Shown in pieces: positions 25,301 through 34,360 of a DNA stretch of 51,350 nt (position 1 is the stretch's first letter; each line of letters begins with the position of its first letter). The translations under genes were made by a program, and so were the position numbers. The notes beneath the pieces were generated by a model. It saw only the letters and a list, made by a program, of their open reading frames with translations, was not told the DNA's origin and did no database searches. The stretch is from Phaeodactylibacter xiamenensis (GTDB lineage Bacteria > Bacteroidota > Bacteroidia > Chitinophagales > Saprospiraceae), in contig NZ_JPOS01000022.1 in NCBI RefSeq assembly GCF_000759025.1, positions 1 to 51,350 on the forward strand. Direction: 5' to 3'.

Positions 25301-27198
25301 TCACCAGCGTAACATCCGGTTTAGTCATATCAGAACCAGGCCCTTTAAGTGCTGTGATTGCTACTGAGGATTCCGGTTGTGGCACGGTAAGCACCGGCAT
25401 GGCCAGCGCCATGGTTTCCGGAGGTACAGCACCTTATTATTATTATTGGAGTACCGGTGATACGGGCAAGGAATTGCAACAAATTCCAGCAGGGAGCTAT
25501 TCTGTCACAGTGCAGGATAGCAAAGGGTGCTCCGTAGCAGCAACTGCACAGGTTTTGGATGCCAGTCCTTTGGCGTTGTATCTGGCTGGAGATGCGCCAG
25601 CTTGTGCAGATGAAGAAAATGGGGCTGCTTTCGCTTCTGTGGTTGGAGGATACCCTCCCTACCAGTATGAGTGGAGCAATGGCAGCAACTTATCCACAGC
25701 AACCAGCCTTGCCCCGGGGAATTACCAGCTAACAGTCACAGATGTGCTGGGCTGTACGGCAACCGGGCAAATCGAACTGGACAGCCCGCCGCAGATTGGG
25801 GCCAATATTACCTATACGGACACCCTGAATCACCTGGAGGTATCGGTTTTCGGGGGTGTCCCTCCGTATAGTTTCCAATGGTCAGATGGTTCTACCGCTT
25901 CTACGATGACCATTAGTGAAAGCGAAGTGTACCAATTGACGATTACCGATGCCAATGGTTGCCAGCGTATCTTCAGTGAAGAGGTTTCTTCGGAAGCACC
26001 GGAGCATTGTCAACCGTCTGTAAGCAATAATGCTTACAACTGGATAGAGGCGGTTCAGGTAGATACGATGGTCAGGCAGACTGGTCAGAATGCAACAACG
26101 TATGAATCTTTTGTGGATGCAGCAGGCATGATGATGTCAGTACGGGTTGGTCAGCTATGCAACGTATCACTTTCGGCTGGCTTTCAGGGCGGTACCTTGC
26201 CCGTTTTCTGGCGTGTATGGATAGACCTGAATGAAGATGGGGACTTTGAAGATCAGGGAGAGCGGGTTTTTCACTCCGGTCAGCAAAACACAGCAGAGCT
26301 TTCCTTTCTGCTTCAATTGCCTGCGGCGCTGTCGCCCGGTCTGAAGACTATGCGTGTTAGTCAGAGCTTTCTCGCACCACCGGAGCCCTGTGGGGTGACC
26401 CTCTATGGAGAAACCGAAGACTATTTACTCCGGGTCGTTAGTCCGTTTGAATATTGTATGTCGACCGGGCAGAGCACTTCTCAGGAATGGATTGAGGGGG
26501 TACAAATAGGAGGATTAGGCCATATTTCCGGCAATGATGGAGGGTATGGGAATCACACCCATCTGTCACATACGGTAAGCCCCGGTATGTCATTACCAAT
26601 GACCCTTACGCCCGGGTATAGTGCTGCTCCAATGGTAGAGTTTTGGAGTGTGTGGGCAGACTTCAACCGTGATGGGATTTTTAATCATGACAACGAATTG
26701 GTCTATCAATCCGGCCCGGCAGTAGGCCCGGTCAGTGGCATGCTGGAAATACCAGAATCTACTATGCCCGGCCCGCTTTTGGTAAGGGTGCAGATGCGCT
26801 GGAATGCTTTGTTGAATCCCTGTGGCACTTTTACCTGGGGAGAAGTGGAGGACTATCAGTTGATGCTGGAGCCGGGTACCGGTTTGAGAAGTACCGGTAA
26901 TGGGCCTTCCTTCCTGCAGAACAAGGCCGGGGAGGTTACGCATCAGTCAGGAGCCTTGAAAGTATGGCCGGTACCTGCGGCCGGTACGCTGCATTACGCT
27001 TTTGTACAGGAAGAAGAGGGGGCTGTCGAAGCCTTGCTTTTCGACGGGTTAGGGCGGACCGTGTTTCGGGACTTACCGGAAGATGGCCGCGGTATTCAGC
27101 AGTTCCAGATGTCTCTTCATCAGGTGCCCCCGGGTTTATATCAACTGCAAGTGAGAGCAGGAGGAAAAGTAATGACGCAAAATATCATCAAACAGTGA
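22384..27198 (+). CDS. Secreted S8 subtilase with SprB repeats, GEVED domains and T9SS tail
   Basis: 1604 residues from the ATG at 22384 (a TTG at 22372 is in frame but not needed). Domains in order: signal peptide (~1-22, ending TLSYTQQ); pro-region to ~215; subtilisin domain with Asp232 (GIADDGN), His257 (SHGEMT) and Ser434 (SGTSASAPV); a KP-43-like jelly roll (ALVNDLDLRVLGPEG...NNVEQVVI) to ~630; Ig/Fn-like parts; a disulfide-rich 'DSGNDGLCCEDGEGKYEL' domain near 870; four SprB-type repeats (920-1205); two GEVED domains (ending GETEDY and GEVEDY, ~1207-1500); and a T9SS type A sorting domain (~1525-1604). Known relatives are surface or released proteases. It is the first of two tandem paralogues. 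Confidence 0.92.
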   Translation: MRISILSLVFLLLISTLSYTQQATPLKLQSVSLTADAVTSLSNRARAAQSWQEYTFQGETFLIVQFAELPSIEERKHWEGQGLRFIQYLPDRSYLVGLSGPLSPSDLPFPILLPMLGTFKIAGSCATAINRSSGTVNISVHPMPGLDARALLSGLPAAFKPEKHQKGFLEGIVEVEAIPAIAAHPGVWLIEEAEQSPVPEGLQNGAVVGAPIVHNITEGAFTGENVVIGIADDGNVFHKDLKNRLIVDLSDDFGTSHGEMTTSIAAGAGNLLPEAQGLAPAAKIHLSFILDYLHHEAAVENYNQHRVTITSTSYGDGCGGFYSSKAAALDDQMHFFPVLMHCFSAGNAGGSTCSEVYGLVEFDHTAPFANLTGGRKAGKNGITVGNVDTDGILAQSSSVGPAEDGRLKPDIVAVGQNAIANGPANGYITASGTSASAPVIAGILARLTQAYRMLFGGQDPPSALLKAALLNGARDIGRPGPDFQHGWGLADAGVALEMVQNQQFYSTKLSHGGERTFSLVVPEGASAVKVMAVWHDVAGAPIAEKALVNDLDLRVLGPEGQLYHPLVLSSYPHPDSLTANAKPGVDRLNNVEQVVIKDPAPGNYTIKLKGHLVPEGPQSAFIVYRFESAGLDIRHPVSQTTVAPGDQLKVVWDRTDVTGPLALAYRKAGSGGWTTIAANLSGHSWLYNWTVPAGLSGAYQVRLSNAQSSSVSAPFTILGKPGFFIEQTGIHKATMHWAPVEGATAYEVFALGEQYMEPIGETSQTAFEFSIPQGSGNWFSVRAKTTEGSAGPRAKAHFYRQSVCNNQAVLKLFLDDKPGETTWALVDEAGQDLMIAGPYPDYLAGELIEVPICLPDGCFTLSVRDSGNDGLCCEDGEGKYELFNEQGHMLAEGSHFGGNGTAYFCMESNYPALQAFTTAVESVSCNGATDGWAVAYPHGGSGNYTFHWSTGATSQQITGLPAGTYTVTISDQITSVTSGLVISEPGPLSAVIATEDSGCGTVSTGMASAMVSGGTAPYYYYWSTGDTGKELQQIPAGSYSVTVQDSKGCSVAATAQVLDASPLALYLAGDAPACADEENGAAFASVVGGYPPYQYEWSNGSNLSTATSLAPGNYQLTVTDVLGCTATGQIELDSPPQIGANITYTDTLNHLEVSVFGGVPPYSFQWSDGSTASTMTISESEVYQLTITDANGCQRIFSEEVSSEAPEHCQPSVSNNAYNWIEAVQVDTMVRQTGQNATTYESFVDAAGMMMSVRVGQLCNVSLSAGFQGGTLPVFWRVWIDLNEDGDFEDQGERVFHSGQQNTAELSFLLQLPAALSPGLKTMRVSQSFLAPPEPCGVTLYGETEDYLLRVVSPFEYCMSTGQSTSQEWIEGVQIGGLGHISGNDGGYGNHTHLSHTVSPGMSLPMTLTPGYSAAPMVEFWSVWADFNRDGIFNHDNELVYQSGPAVGPVSGMLEIPESTMPGPLLVRVQMRWNALLNPCGTFTWGEVEDYQLMLEPGTGLRSTGNGPSFLQNKAGEVTHQSGALKVWPVPAAGTLHYAFVQEEEGAVEALLFDGLGRTVFRDLPEDGRGIQQFQMSLHQVPPGLYQLQVRAGGKVMTQNIIKQ
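25141..25998 (+). repeat. Four SprB-type repeats in the first subtilase
   Basis: Four units of ~72 codons, each with the pattern C.G..(D/N)G.A...GG..PY.Y.WS.G.....L.AG.Y.VTV.D..GC. The fourth unit is the most divergent, having lost its first cysteine. Nucleotide identity between units is low, so this is an old protein-level array. Confidence 0.85.
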
Positions 27199-27601
27199 TG
27201 GGAAGGAATTGTCAGTTGTACGGCAAAATATTTGAATTAGATAAATATATCGGCTATGTCACAATTTAAACATGTTCAGGATTTGACTTATAAGTTATAT
27301 TCACATAACTTTGTAAGGCATAATATGATCTGACCAAAGGTCCGGTCCCATTACTTGTCACACAATGCCGAGCTGAAATTACTCCCCTTTTTAGGTTACA
27401 GGAAACTGTCAGCAAACACGGAACTTCACACAATTTTTGCAAACACAAAACTACCCTGAGGTTATCCCCCGGGGCTGGAGCAGGTATTAAGCTTAATTGC
27501 TTAGCGCCCTATCCATTTTATGCAATGAAATTAATTTGAGGCAGCTCATTGCTGATCATTCAGATATGAGCTGCAGCACCCAGACAAAATGCAGACAGGA
27601 T
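27199..27601 (+). other. 403-bp intergenic region: promoter and ~280-nt leader of the second subtilase
   Basis: This holds the promoter at 27282-27313 and then an untranslated stretch to the ATG at 27602. In-frame upstream starts exist (TTG 27497, ATG 27566), but the signal peptide begins at 27602. No terminator is obvious after the first subtilase. I found no clear similarity to the leader of the first paralogue. Confidence 0.5.
27282..27313 (+). promoter_or_regulatory. Promoter of the second subtilase
   Basis: TTTG (27282-27285), exactly 20 bp, then TAACTTTG (27306-27313) gives a full match to the Bacteroidota housekeeping promoter pattern. Transcription would start near 27320. Confidence 0.7.
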
Positions 27602-30600
27602 ATGAGATGTACTTTACTGTTCATCATTCTTCTTATTCTAATTGGAGTTTCGCCACTGGCATCACAGGACTATGGAGTTAGTTTCCATTCGGGGGCTGTA
27701 CCATCTGGTGCTTTTGCATTGCCGAGCTCAGAGAGCGACTCCTTATTCACTGACTTCTTGTACGAAGGGAATTACTACATCATCGTTCAGTTTGACGAGA
27801 TACCGGACGATAATGTACTTCAGGTTTTGGAACAGGATGGCGTAGAGCTTTTTGCCTATATCCCCAATTACGCCTACCTGTCTAAGGTGCCGGAATCCAT
27901 GAATTTTAGTGAGCTTCAGGCCCGTGCCCTTGCTCCCTACGACGGCAGCTTTAAGTTGTCTACTCCGCTGGCCACTAACAATTTTCCGGCCTATGCTTAC
28001 AACAATGGATTGTTGGATATTGTGGTAAGCCCCTGGCCAAGTGTTACTCAGTCTTCACTGAAAGCAGCGCTTGAGGGGCTTGGCTATACACCCGTTGACA
28101 CCCTGCCTGCGGAGTTGTCACTTACTATACCGGAAGACAGCCTTTTGAGCATTGCGCGGCACCCTGCTGTGCAGTATATCAATCTCCCTGAAGCGCCACC
28201 TGTGCATGAAGGGTTTGTTGGCCGGACGTCAAACCGGTTAAACCTGCTCAGTCCAGGGCCCGGGCTGCAATACGATGGCGAAGGGGTTTACATTCTTATT
28301 GGAGACGACGGTAGCGTTAGCCATGAGGACTTCCGTGGCCGTTTGCAGGATTTAACCAGTACCAATTTTGGCACCCATGGGGATATGACCCTGGGGCTGG
28401 CTGGCGGGGCGGGCAATATTGACCCCCTTGGTATTGGTGCTGCTCCCGGAGCTTCTCTGAAGCTTTACGATATCTCCGGCTACCCTCATATTAGTGCAGC
28501 ATCGAGCCTGCAGGCAAGTGAGGGCTTCGTCCTTACCTCTTCTTCTTTTGGCGAGGGCTGTGGTGGCGTTTACACTTCCACTTCCCGCGATATTGATAAG
28601 CAGGTTTATGATAATGGCTATCTGCTGCATTTTTTCTCTGCTGGCAACAGCGCCTCCTCTGCCTGCAGCCCTGTTTATGGGGCACTGGTCAAAAATAACT
28701 TTAGATATGGCAATATTACCGGAGGGCGCAAGTCCGGGAAGAATGTATTTGCCGTGGCCAATCTGTTTTACGATGACAACCGGGTCGCTTCAAGCAGCCG
28801 TGGCCCTGCGGTAGATGGCCGTATCAAGCCTGACATCAGCGTACACGGGCAGGGGAATTATTCCACTCGCCCGAATAATAGCTATGGGCCTGGAGGAGGC
28901 ACTTCCGCTGCTTCTCCCTTTCTGGCAGGTACGGCAGCCTCTCTGGTGCACGCTTATCGCAGTTTGAATAACAATCAGGACCCCACTGCGGCTTTGATCA
29001 AAGGGGTGCTGCTGAACACAGCCGATGACCTTGGCAACCCTGGCCCTGACTACGACTTTGGCTGGGGGCGGGTGCATGCCGGCCGGGCGTTCGAGGTCAT
29101 TGATAATGAGCAGTATATCGAGGCATCTGTTAGCAATGGTTCCTCCAATCTGCATAGTGTTTTTGTTCCGGTAAATGTCAAGGAGGTCCGGATCATGATT
29201 TACTGGACCGACGCGGAGGGCTCTACTGTTGCTGCAAAGGCCCTGGTGAATGACCTTGATCTTTCGGTAGCGACTCCGGGCGGGCAGGTACGACATCCCT
29301 GGAAACTGAGTACGGTGCCCCACATTGATAGTATCACCAAGCCAGCTTACAATGGCATCGACCGCATCAATAATGTGGAGCAAGTCAGCATCAAGGATCC
29401 GGCATCCGGCACTTATACCGTTAAAGTAGATGGCTTCCTGGTGCCAAGCCTCACTCAGGACTACGTGGTTGTATACACCTTCCTCTACGACGAAGTGAAG
29501 TTGGTCTACCCACAGGCAGGGGACGGGCTCGTACCTGGTGAGTCCACCACCATCCGCTGGGACGCTTATGGCTCCAACGGCTCCTTTACATTGGAATACT
29601 CTGCTAACGGAGGTAACTCCTGGAACACCATCGCCACCAGCATCGTGGGTAGCCGCCGGCATTTCAACTGGAACGTGCCTAATATCACCAGCGGCACTAT
29701 TCGGGTCCGTGTCCGGCGTGGCAGCCAGATGAGCAGTACCAATGGAAACCTGGCGATCGTTGGACAACCCAACTTCCAGGTCAGTACCATCCCTGGCAAT
29801 CAGGTTCGTTTGACCTGGAGCCCCGTCAACGGAGCCAACATTTACAGAATATACCGCCTGGGCGCTAAGTTTATGGAGCTGCAGGGGACTACAAGTGGCA
29901 CCAGTTTTGATATGACGGCACCTTCTGGTGAAGAAGGCTGGTATGCTATTGAAGCGGGGATCGCAGGCAGTGGTTTTGGTCGGCGCACGGAAGCCAGGCC
30001 TCATACCTTCTTCGCTTGCCAGACCGAAATTGATATTACCCTCAACTTCGATTTCAGGCCTCAGGAGACGAGCTGGGAAATCCGGGATGATTCCGGCAAT
30101 GTGGTGGCTGCCGGAGGGCCTTATCCTGAACAAGGGCCTATGTCTTCCCTGACGGTAACAGAATGCCTGCCCTATGGCTGTTTCGAATTTATTATCAAGG
30201 ATTCCTATAATGATGGTATGTGCTGTGGCTCAAATGGCAATGGCTCCTATGAGGTACGGGATGAAAATGGCGTACTGCTGGCCAGTGGCGGCCAGTTTGG
30301 AAGCCAGGAGGCCACACCTTTCTGCCTGAATAACTCAGGCGGGAGCGAGTTTACCGTGCAAGTCACCAATGTCAATCCGGTAACCTGCAACGGTGGCAAT
30401 AACGGAAGTGCAACCGTAGTAGCTACAGGCGGCAGTGGCAGTTATACCTATACCTGGAGCAATGGCGCGACAGGGTCAAGTGTGAACAATCTTCCTGCCG
30501 GCACCTATATCGTTACGGTTTCGGATGGGAACCAAAGCATAACCGAAATGCTATCTGTCGCTCAGCCTAACCCATTGCAGGTCAGCTTTAATAAAGTGGA

Positions 30601-33595
30601 GCCCAGTTGCAGTGGGGTAGCAGATGGCATCATTAGTGTAACGGTAAGCGAAGGCCTGGAGGTCGATTATGCCTACCAATGGAGCAACGGCAGTACGGGG
30701 TCTTATGTTACCGGGCTTACTGCCGGGGCCTATAGCGTTACGGTGGCCAATGGAGACGGGTGCACGACTCAGGCTCAGACCACCCTCGGAGAGCCGGCCC
30801 CCGTGGACGTACAAGTGACAGCCACACCGGTTTCCTGTTTCGGCAATAACGACGGCAGCGCCTCCATTCAATCCATCGGAGGAGGTTCTGGCAATTATAC
30901 TGTGCAGTGGAGCAATGGCTCCGGTAACCTGTCAATAAATAACTTAAGCCCCGGTGCCTACACCGTCACCGTCGCGGATATCAACGGTTGTTCAGTTCAG
31001 CGCAGCGCAATCGTTGGTGCTGCAACGCCGATTGACATAACGTTGAGCGCAACCAATGTCGCTTGCAATAATGGCGGCACAGGCAGCATTACCGCTACGG
31101 TCACCGGTGGAGCCTCCCCCTACAGCTACAATTGGAGCAACGGGGCACAGGGCAGCGTCGCTACGGGCCTTCAACCGGGTGTTTACACGCTTACGGTAAC
31201 GGATGCCAACGGCTGCAGCGCTGTCGAACAGGCCATCGTGCAGCCCGCTTCTTCTATGTCGTTGTCCGTCTCAGCCGCTGCAGCAAGTTGCTCCGGCGGC
31301 AGTGCTTCCGCTACGGTGAGTGTTACCGGAGGAGCACCGCCTTACAGCTATTTGTGGAGCAATGGAGCGACGGCCTCCACTGTGACCGGACTGATGCCTG
31401 GCGGGTTAACCGTTTCTGTAACCGACGCCAACGGCTGTGTGGAAATCTCATCCGTCAATGTGCCACAGCCACCATCCATAACCCTAAGCTTTATTCGTAA
31501 TAATCCGGATTGTGCAGGTGCCAGCGATGGCGCTCTGACACTGATCGTAAGTGGTGGGCAGGCTCCCTACAGTTACGAATGGAGTAATGGTAGCACAGCT
31601 CAGAACCTGAGCGGGCTCAGTGCTGGTGCCTATTCGGTTACCGTAACCGACCAAAACGGCTGCCAAACTTCCAGCACGATCAACCTGACCGCCCCAACAG
31701 CTATTACTTTGCAAGCAGCATCAACCGATGCTACCTGTTCTGGTGCAGCCAACGGTGTCGCTTCTGTAACTGCATCAGGGGGTACCGGAAATTATACCTA
31801 CCTGTGGAGCAATGGTGGGACTATGAGCACGATCTCCGGGCTCAATCCTAATGTCTATCAAGTAACGGTGACGGACCAGAATGGCTGCACCGCAGTCGCT
31901 TCTACAGAAGTGATGAAAATTAATGAGCTTGAAGTTGCGCTTATCGCTGAAAATGTTTCCTGTAACGGTGGAAGCGATGGCCAGGTCACCACGGTCGTCT
32001 CCGGTGGTTCTGGCAACTACGGCCAGTATATTTGGAATACCGGTGCCAACACAGCGGCACTTGAAAATATTTCCGCCGGCGGTTACAGCCTTACGGTTGT
32101 TGATGTGCTGGGGTGCCAGGCTTCCGCCAATATTGTTGTGCAGCAACCATCGGCACTCAGTGCGAGCGTCACCACTACACCAGCGAGTGTAAGCATCAAC
32201 GGCAGCGCAACGATCAACGCTAATGGCGGCACATCGCCCTACACCTACAGCTGGAGCAATGGGCTTTCTTCGGCTTCTTCCAGCAACCTGGGGGCAGGCA
32301 GCTATCAGGTCACCATTACGGATACGAACGGGTGTTCCACAACCTTGTCCTTTATCATTGAAGATACGGCTCCGTCAAACTGCAACTCCCGGGGCAATTC
32401 CACGCAGTACGAATGGATTGAGAAACTTGCATTCGGGGCATTCGAACACCAAAGTGGCAATAACGGAGGGCTGGGCAACTTTAAAGATGATCCCACGCTG
32501 CTCATTACACTGGAGTCCGGCACGACCAATCCTTTTGTCCTGACACCCGGCTACGCTGCCTTTGCCTTTAATGAATTCTGGCGTATCTGGATTGACTTTG
32601 ACCAGGATGGGGACTATTCTGACCCCAATGAACTACTTTACACTTCCGGGCCATCGAATACGGAGGTGACAGGCCTGATGGCTCTGCCTGCAACGGTGGC
32701 GGAAGGCACTTACACCATGCGGGTTTCTATGAAGTACGGCAGTCCGCCACTGCCCTGTGCAAATGTAGCCTACGGAGAAGTGGAAGAATACACGGTGGAA
32801 GTGGTCGAGCCGCTGATCTATTGTAGTGCAGCGGCGGCAAGCTCCGTCATGGAGTGGCTGGCCAGTGTGCAGATCGGCGATATTAACAATAACTCCGGTA
32901 ACAACGGTGGCTATGGTAACTTCCTGGCCATGCAGCATGCTGCGATCATTGGTGACGAAATTGATTTTATACTCACCCCTGGTTTCAATGGTTCTCCGAT
33001 TCCGGAAAACTGGGGCGTCTATGTGGATTTCAATATCGATGGTGACTTTGACGACCCAGGGGAAGAAGTGTACACACGCAACAATTACCCCTTCCAGAAC
33101 AGTGGATCATTCACGATTCCGGCTTCAGCTACGCCGGGGCAGACCCGTATGCGGGTCATCATGAGCTACGCTCCGAATATCGACCCCTGTGAGGACTATG
33201 TCTGGGGCGAAACGGAGGATTATACCCTGATCGTTTCCACGCAGGATCCACCTCCAGGCGTTGATCCGCTGCAGACTTCGAACGATAACCCTGAGCCAAA
33301 CCAGCAACGATACTATGCTGGAAGCCAGGATGTTACAGCGGGAGTCGCACCCAAGGTCTTCCCGAATCCAGCCAGCTATCAGGCGACACTGGAATGGACG
33401 CAACCGGATGAGGGCCGTGTACAGTTTAGCCTGTTCAAAGCAGATGGCGCCCGGGTTTGGTCCCACGAAGCGGTCCTGTCTGCGGGCTTCCAGCAAATGA
33501 ATGTGCCCACCTCCGATTTACCACACGGTATGTATTGGATGGTGGTGGTCAGTAAAGATAAGATGTGGCGTTTGCCCCTTCAGGTCGCACACTGA
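27602..33595 (+). CDS. Secreted S8 subtilase with nine SprB repeats, GEVED domains and T9SS tail
   Basis: 1997 residues from the ATG at 27602, which is preceded by a GACAGGA sequence, a rare purine-rich start site in this window. It has the same architecture as the gene before it: signal peptide (MRCTLLFIILLILIGVSPLAS); subtilisin domain with Asp235 (IGDDGS), His259 (THGDMT) and Ser435 (GGTSAASP); KP-43-like jelly roll (ALVNDLDLSVATPGG); Fn3-like part; 'DSYNDGMCCGSNGNGSYEV' domain near 875; nine SprB-type repeats (~918-1590); two GEVED domains (ending GEVEEY ~1727 and GETEDY ~1872); and a T9SS type A sorting domain from ~1917 (KVFPNPASYQATLEW). It is a tandem duplicate of the first subtilase with an expanded repeat stalk. 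The substrate is unknown; the protein is extracellular or surface-attached. Confidence 0.93.
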   Translation: MRCTLLFIILLILIGVSPLASQDYGVSFHSGAVPSGAFALPSSESDSLFTDFLYEGNYYIIVQFDEIPDDNVLQVLEQDGVELFAYIPNYAYLSKVPESMNFSELQARALAPYDGSFKLSTPLATNNFPAYAYNNGLLDIVVSPWPSVTQSSLKAALEGLGYTPVDTLPAELSLTIPEDSLLSIARHPAVQYINLPEAPPVHEGFVGRTSNRLNLLSPGPGLQYDGEGVYILIGDDGSVSHEDFRGRLQDLTSTNFGTHGDMTLGLAGGAGNIDPLGIGAAPGASLKLYDISGYPHISAASSLQASEGFVLTSSSFGEGCGGVYTSTSRDIDKQVYDNGYLLHFFSAGNSASSACSPVYGALVKNNFRYGNITGGRKSGKNVFAVANLFYDDNRVASSSRGPAVDGRIKPDISVHGQGNYSTRPNNSYGPGGGTSAASPFLAGTAASLVHAYRSLNNNQDPTAALIKGVLLNTADDLGNPGPDYDFGWGRVHAGRAFEVIDNEQYIEASVSNGSSNLHSVFVPVNVKEVRIMIYWTDAEGSTVAAKALVNDLDLSVATPGGQVRHPWKLSTVPHIDSITKPAYNGIDRINNVEQVSIKDPASGTYTVKVDGFLVPSLTQDYVVVYTFLYDEVKLVYPQAGDGLVPGESTTIRWDAYGSNGSFTLEYSANGGNSWNTIATSIVGSRRHFNWNVPNITSGTIRVRVRRGSQMSSTNGNLAIVGQPNFQVSTIPGNQVRLTWSPVNGANIYRIYRLGAKFMELQGTTSGTSFDMTAPSGEEGWYAIEAGIAGSGFGRRTEARPHTFFACQTEIDITLNFDFRPQETSWEIRDDSGNVVAAGGPYPEQGPMSSLTVTECLPYGCFEFIIKDSYNDGMCCGSNGNGSYEVRDENGVLLASGGQFGSQEATPFCLNNSGGSEFTVQVTNVNPVTCNGGNNGSATVVATGGSGSYTYTWSNGATGSSVNNLPAGTYIVTVSDGNQSITEMLSVAQPNPLQVSFNKVEPSCSGVADGIISVTVSEGLEVDYAYQWSNGSTGSYVTGLTAGAYSVTVANGDGCTTQAQTTLGEPAPVDVQVTATPVSCFGNNDGSASIQSIGGGSGNYTVQWSNGSGNLSINNLSPGAYTVTVADINGCSVQRSAIVGAATPIDITLSATNVACNNGGTGSITATVTGGASPYSYNWSNGAQGSVATGLQPGVYTLTVTDANGCSAVEQAIVQPASSMSLSVSAAAASCSGGSASATVSVTGGAPPYSYLWSNGATASTVTGLMPGGLTVSVTDANGCVEISSVNVPQPPSITLSFIRNNPDCAGASDGALTLIVSGGQAPYSYEWSNGSTAQNLSGLSAGAYSVTVTDQNGCQTSSTINLTAPTAITLQAASTDATCSGAANGVASVTASGGTGNYTYLWSNGGTMSTISGLNPNVYQVTVTDQNGCTAVASTEVMKINELEVALIAENVSCNGGSDGQVTTVVSGGSGNYGQYIWNTGANTAALENISAGGYSLTVVDVLGCQASANIVVQQPSALSASVTTTPASVSINGSATINANGGTSPYTYSWSNGLSSASSSNLGAGSYQVTITDTNGCSTTLSFIIEDTAPSNCNSRGNSTQYEWIEKLAFGAFEHQSGNNGGLGNFKDDPTLLITLESGTTNPFVLTPGYAAFAFNEFWRIWIDFDQDGDYSDPNELLYTSGPSNTEVTGLMALPATVAEGTYTMRVSMKYGSPPLPCANVAYGEVEEYTVEVVEPLIYCSAAAASSVMEWLASVQIGDINNNSGNNGGYGNFLAMQHAAIIGDEIDFILTPGFNGSPIPENWGVYVDFNIDGDFDDPGEEVYTRNNYPFQNSGSFTIPASATPGQTRMRVIMSYAPNIDPCEDYVWGETEDYTLIVSTQDPPPGVDPLQTSNDNPEPNQQRYYAGSQDVTAGVAPKVFPNPASYQATLEWTQPDEGRVQFSLFKADGARVWSHEAVLSAGFQQMNVPTSDLPHGMYWMVVVSKDKMWRLPLQVAH
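30355..32373 (+). repeat. Nine SprB-type repeats (~225 bp each) in the second subtilase
   Basis: Nine consecutive units of 73-76 codons share 'C.G...G.....GG...Y.Y.WSNG.....L..G.Y.VTVTD.NGC'. Units 4 to 7 are most alike (YSYNWSNG, YSYLWSNG, YSYEWSNG, YTYLWSNG). Unit 9 lacks the leading cysteine. SprB repeats are known from the gliding adhesin SprB and probably form an extended stalk. Confidence 0.88.
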
Positions 33596-33637
33596 AGGTA
33601 AACCGCTACCCTAAGAATTAAGGTATCAGGTTTCTGA

Positions 33638-33680
33638 AGCTGCCGGTGCTGCATTTATGCAGTAACCGGTGGCTTTTTTT
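33638..33680 (+). terminator. Terminator after the second subtilase
   Basis: A long hairpin, outer arms 33638-33647 and 33664-33673 (two G-U pairs) and an inner CTGCA/TGCAG, is followed by seven T residues. It ends at the stop of the convergent dehalogenase-like gene (33679). Confidence 0.85.
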
Positions 33681-34353
33681 ATGCGGCCAACTGAAGGAGA
33701 GATTGGATGATTTGCCCGGGCGCATACCCCAGAACCTCAGGCACACCACTCTTCCGGTTGAGCCATGCGGTAGGCAAGCCGGCAGAGGCAGCACCGGCGA
33801 TGTCCCAGGTATTGGCAGAGATAAAACCGGTTTGTGCAGGTTCCAGCTCCAGCCCCTCAGCTGCCATATGGTAAACGGCAGGAGTGGGTTTGTATACCTG
33901 CAGTGCATCGGCGCTGAGTAGTTGCTCGAAGTAGTTATCTATGCCACTAAAAGCACAGGCCCGCTCCAGAAGGGAAGGGTTGGCATTGGAAAGGACGGCC
34001 AGGCGGTAGCGCTCTGCGAGCAGGGGGAGGGCTTCGAGGGCATCCGGGAAAACTTTTAGTTCGTAATAGGCGCTCATAATGGTCCGGATTTGGTCCAGCC
34101 TGGCGTGGGTGCCGGTGGATTGCAGGGCATAGACCAGGGCATCTTCTGTGAGGGCATAGAAGTCTTTATACCGGTCCATGAGCGAGCGAAGCCAAGTGTA
34201 CTCCAGTTGCTTTTGCCGCCATACCGGAGCAATTTGAGAAGCCTGTGGGCCAAATTCAGCCTGCAGCGCCTGATCGATACTGCTGACATCGAAGAGGGTG
34301 CCGTAGGCATCAAAGACCAGGGCATGAGCTTCGGTAAAGGCAGGGGAGCGCAT
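33679..34353 (-). CDS. HAD hydrolase, L-2-haloacid dehalogenase type II-like
   Basis: 224 residues from the ATG at 34353; the longer open frame to 34494 lies inside the Nudix gene. Motifs are the nucleophile Asp15 in 'VFDAYGTLFDVSS', the substrate-binding 'WRQKQLEYTWLRSLM', 'LSNANPSLL', the lysine in 'VYKPTPAVYHMA', and 'SANTWDIAGAASAGLPTAWLNR'. These are the signature elements of (S)-2-haloacid dehalogenases, which hydrolyse 2-chloro- or 2-bromo-acids to hydroxy acids. Whether this protein acts on haloacids or another small phosphate ester or acid is not proven. It follows the Nudix gene by 7 bp in one operon. Confidence 0.9.
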   Translation of the reverse strand: MRSPAFTEAHALVFDAYGTLFDVSSIDQALQAEFGPQASQIAPVWRQKQLEYTWLRSLMDRYKDFYALTEDALVYALQSTGTHARLDQIRTIMSAYYELKVFPDALEALPLLAERYRLAVLSNANPSLLERACAFSGIDNYFEQLLSADALQVYKPTPAVYHMAAEGLELEPAQTGFISANTWDIAGAASAGLPTAWLNRKSGVPEVLGYAPGQIIQSLLQLAA

Positions 34354-34360
34354 AGGGGCA

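Noticed and set aside
28790-30133. 447-codon minus-strand ORF inside the second subtilase
   Set aside because: Shadow of a gene with clear catalytic motifs on the other strand; product has no domain character.
30355-32373. Regular ~225-bp repetition that might suggest a CRISPR or satellite array
   Set aside because: Units are protein-coding SprB repeats in one frame with diverged DNA; there are no short identical repeats with unique spacers.
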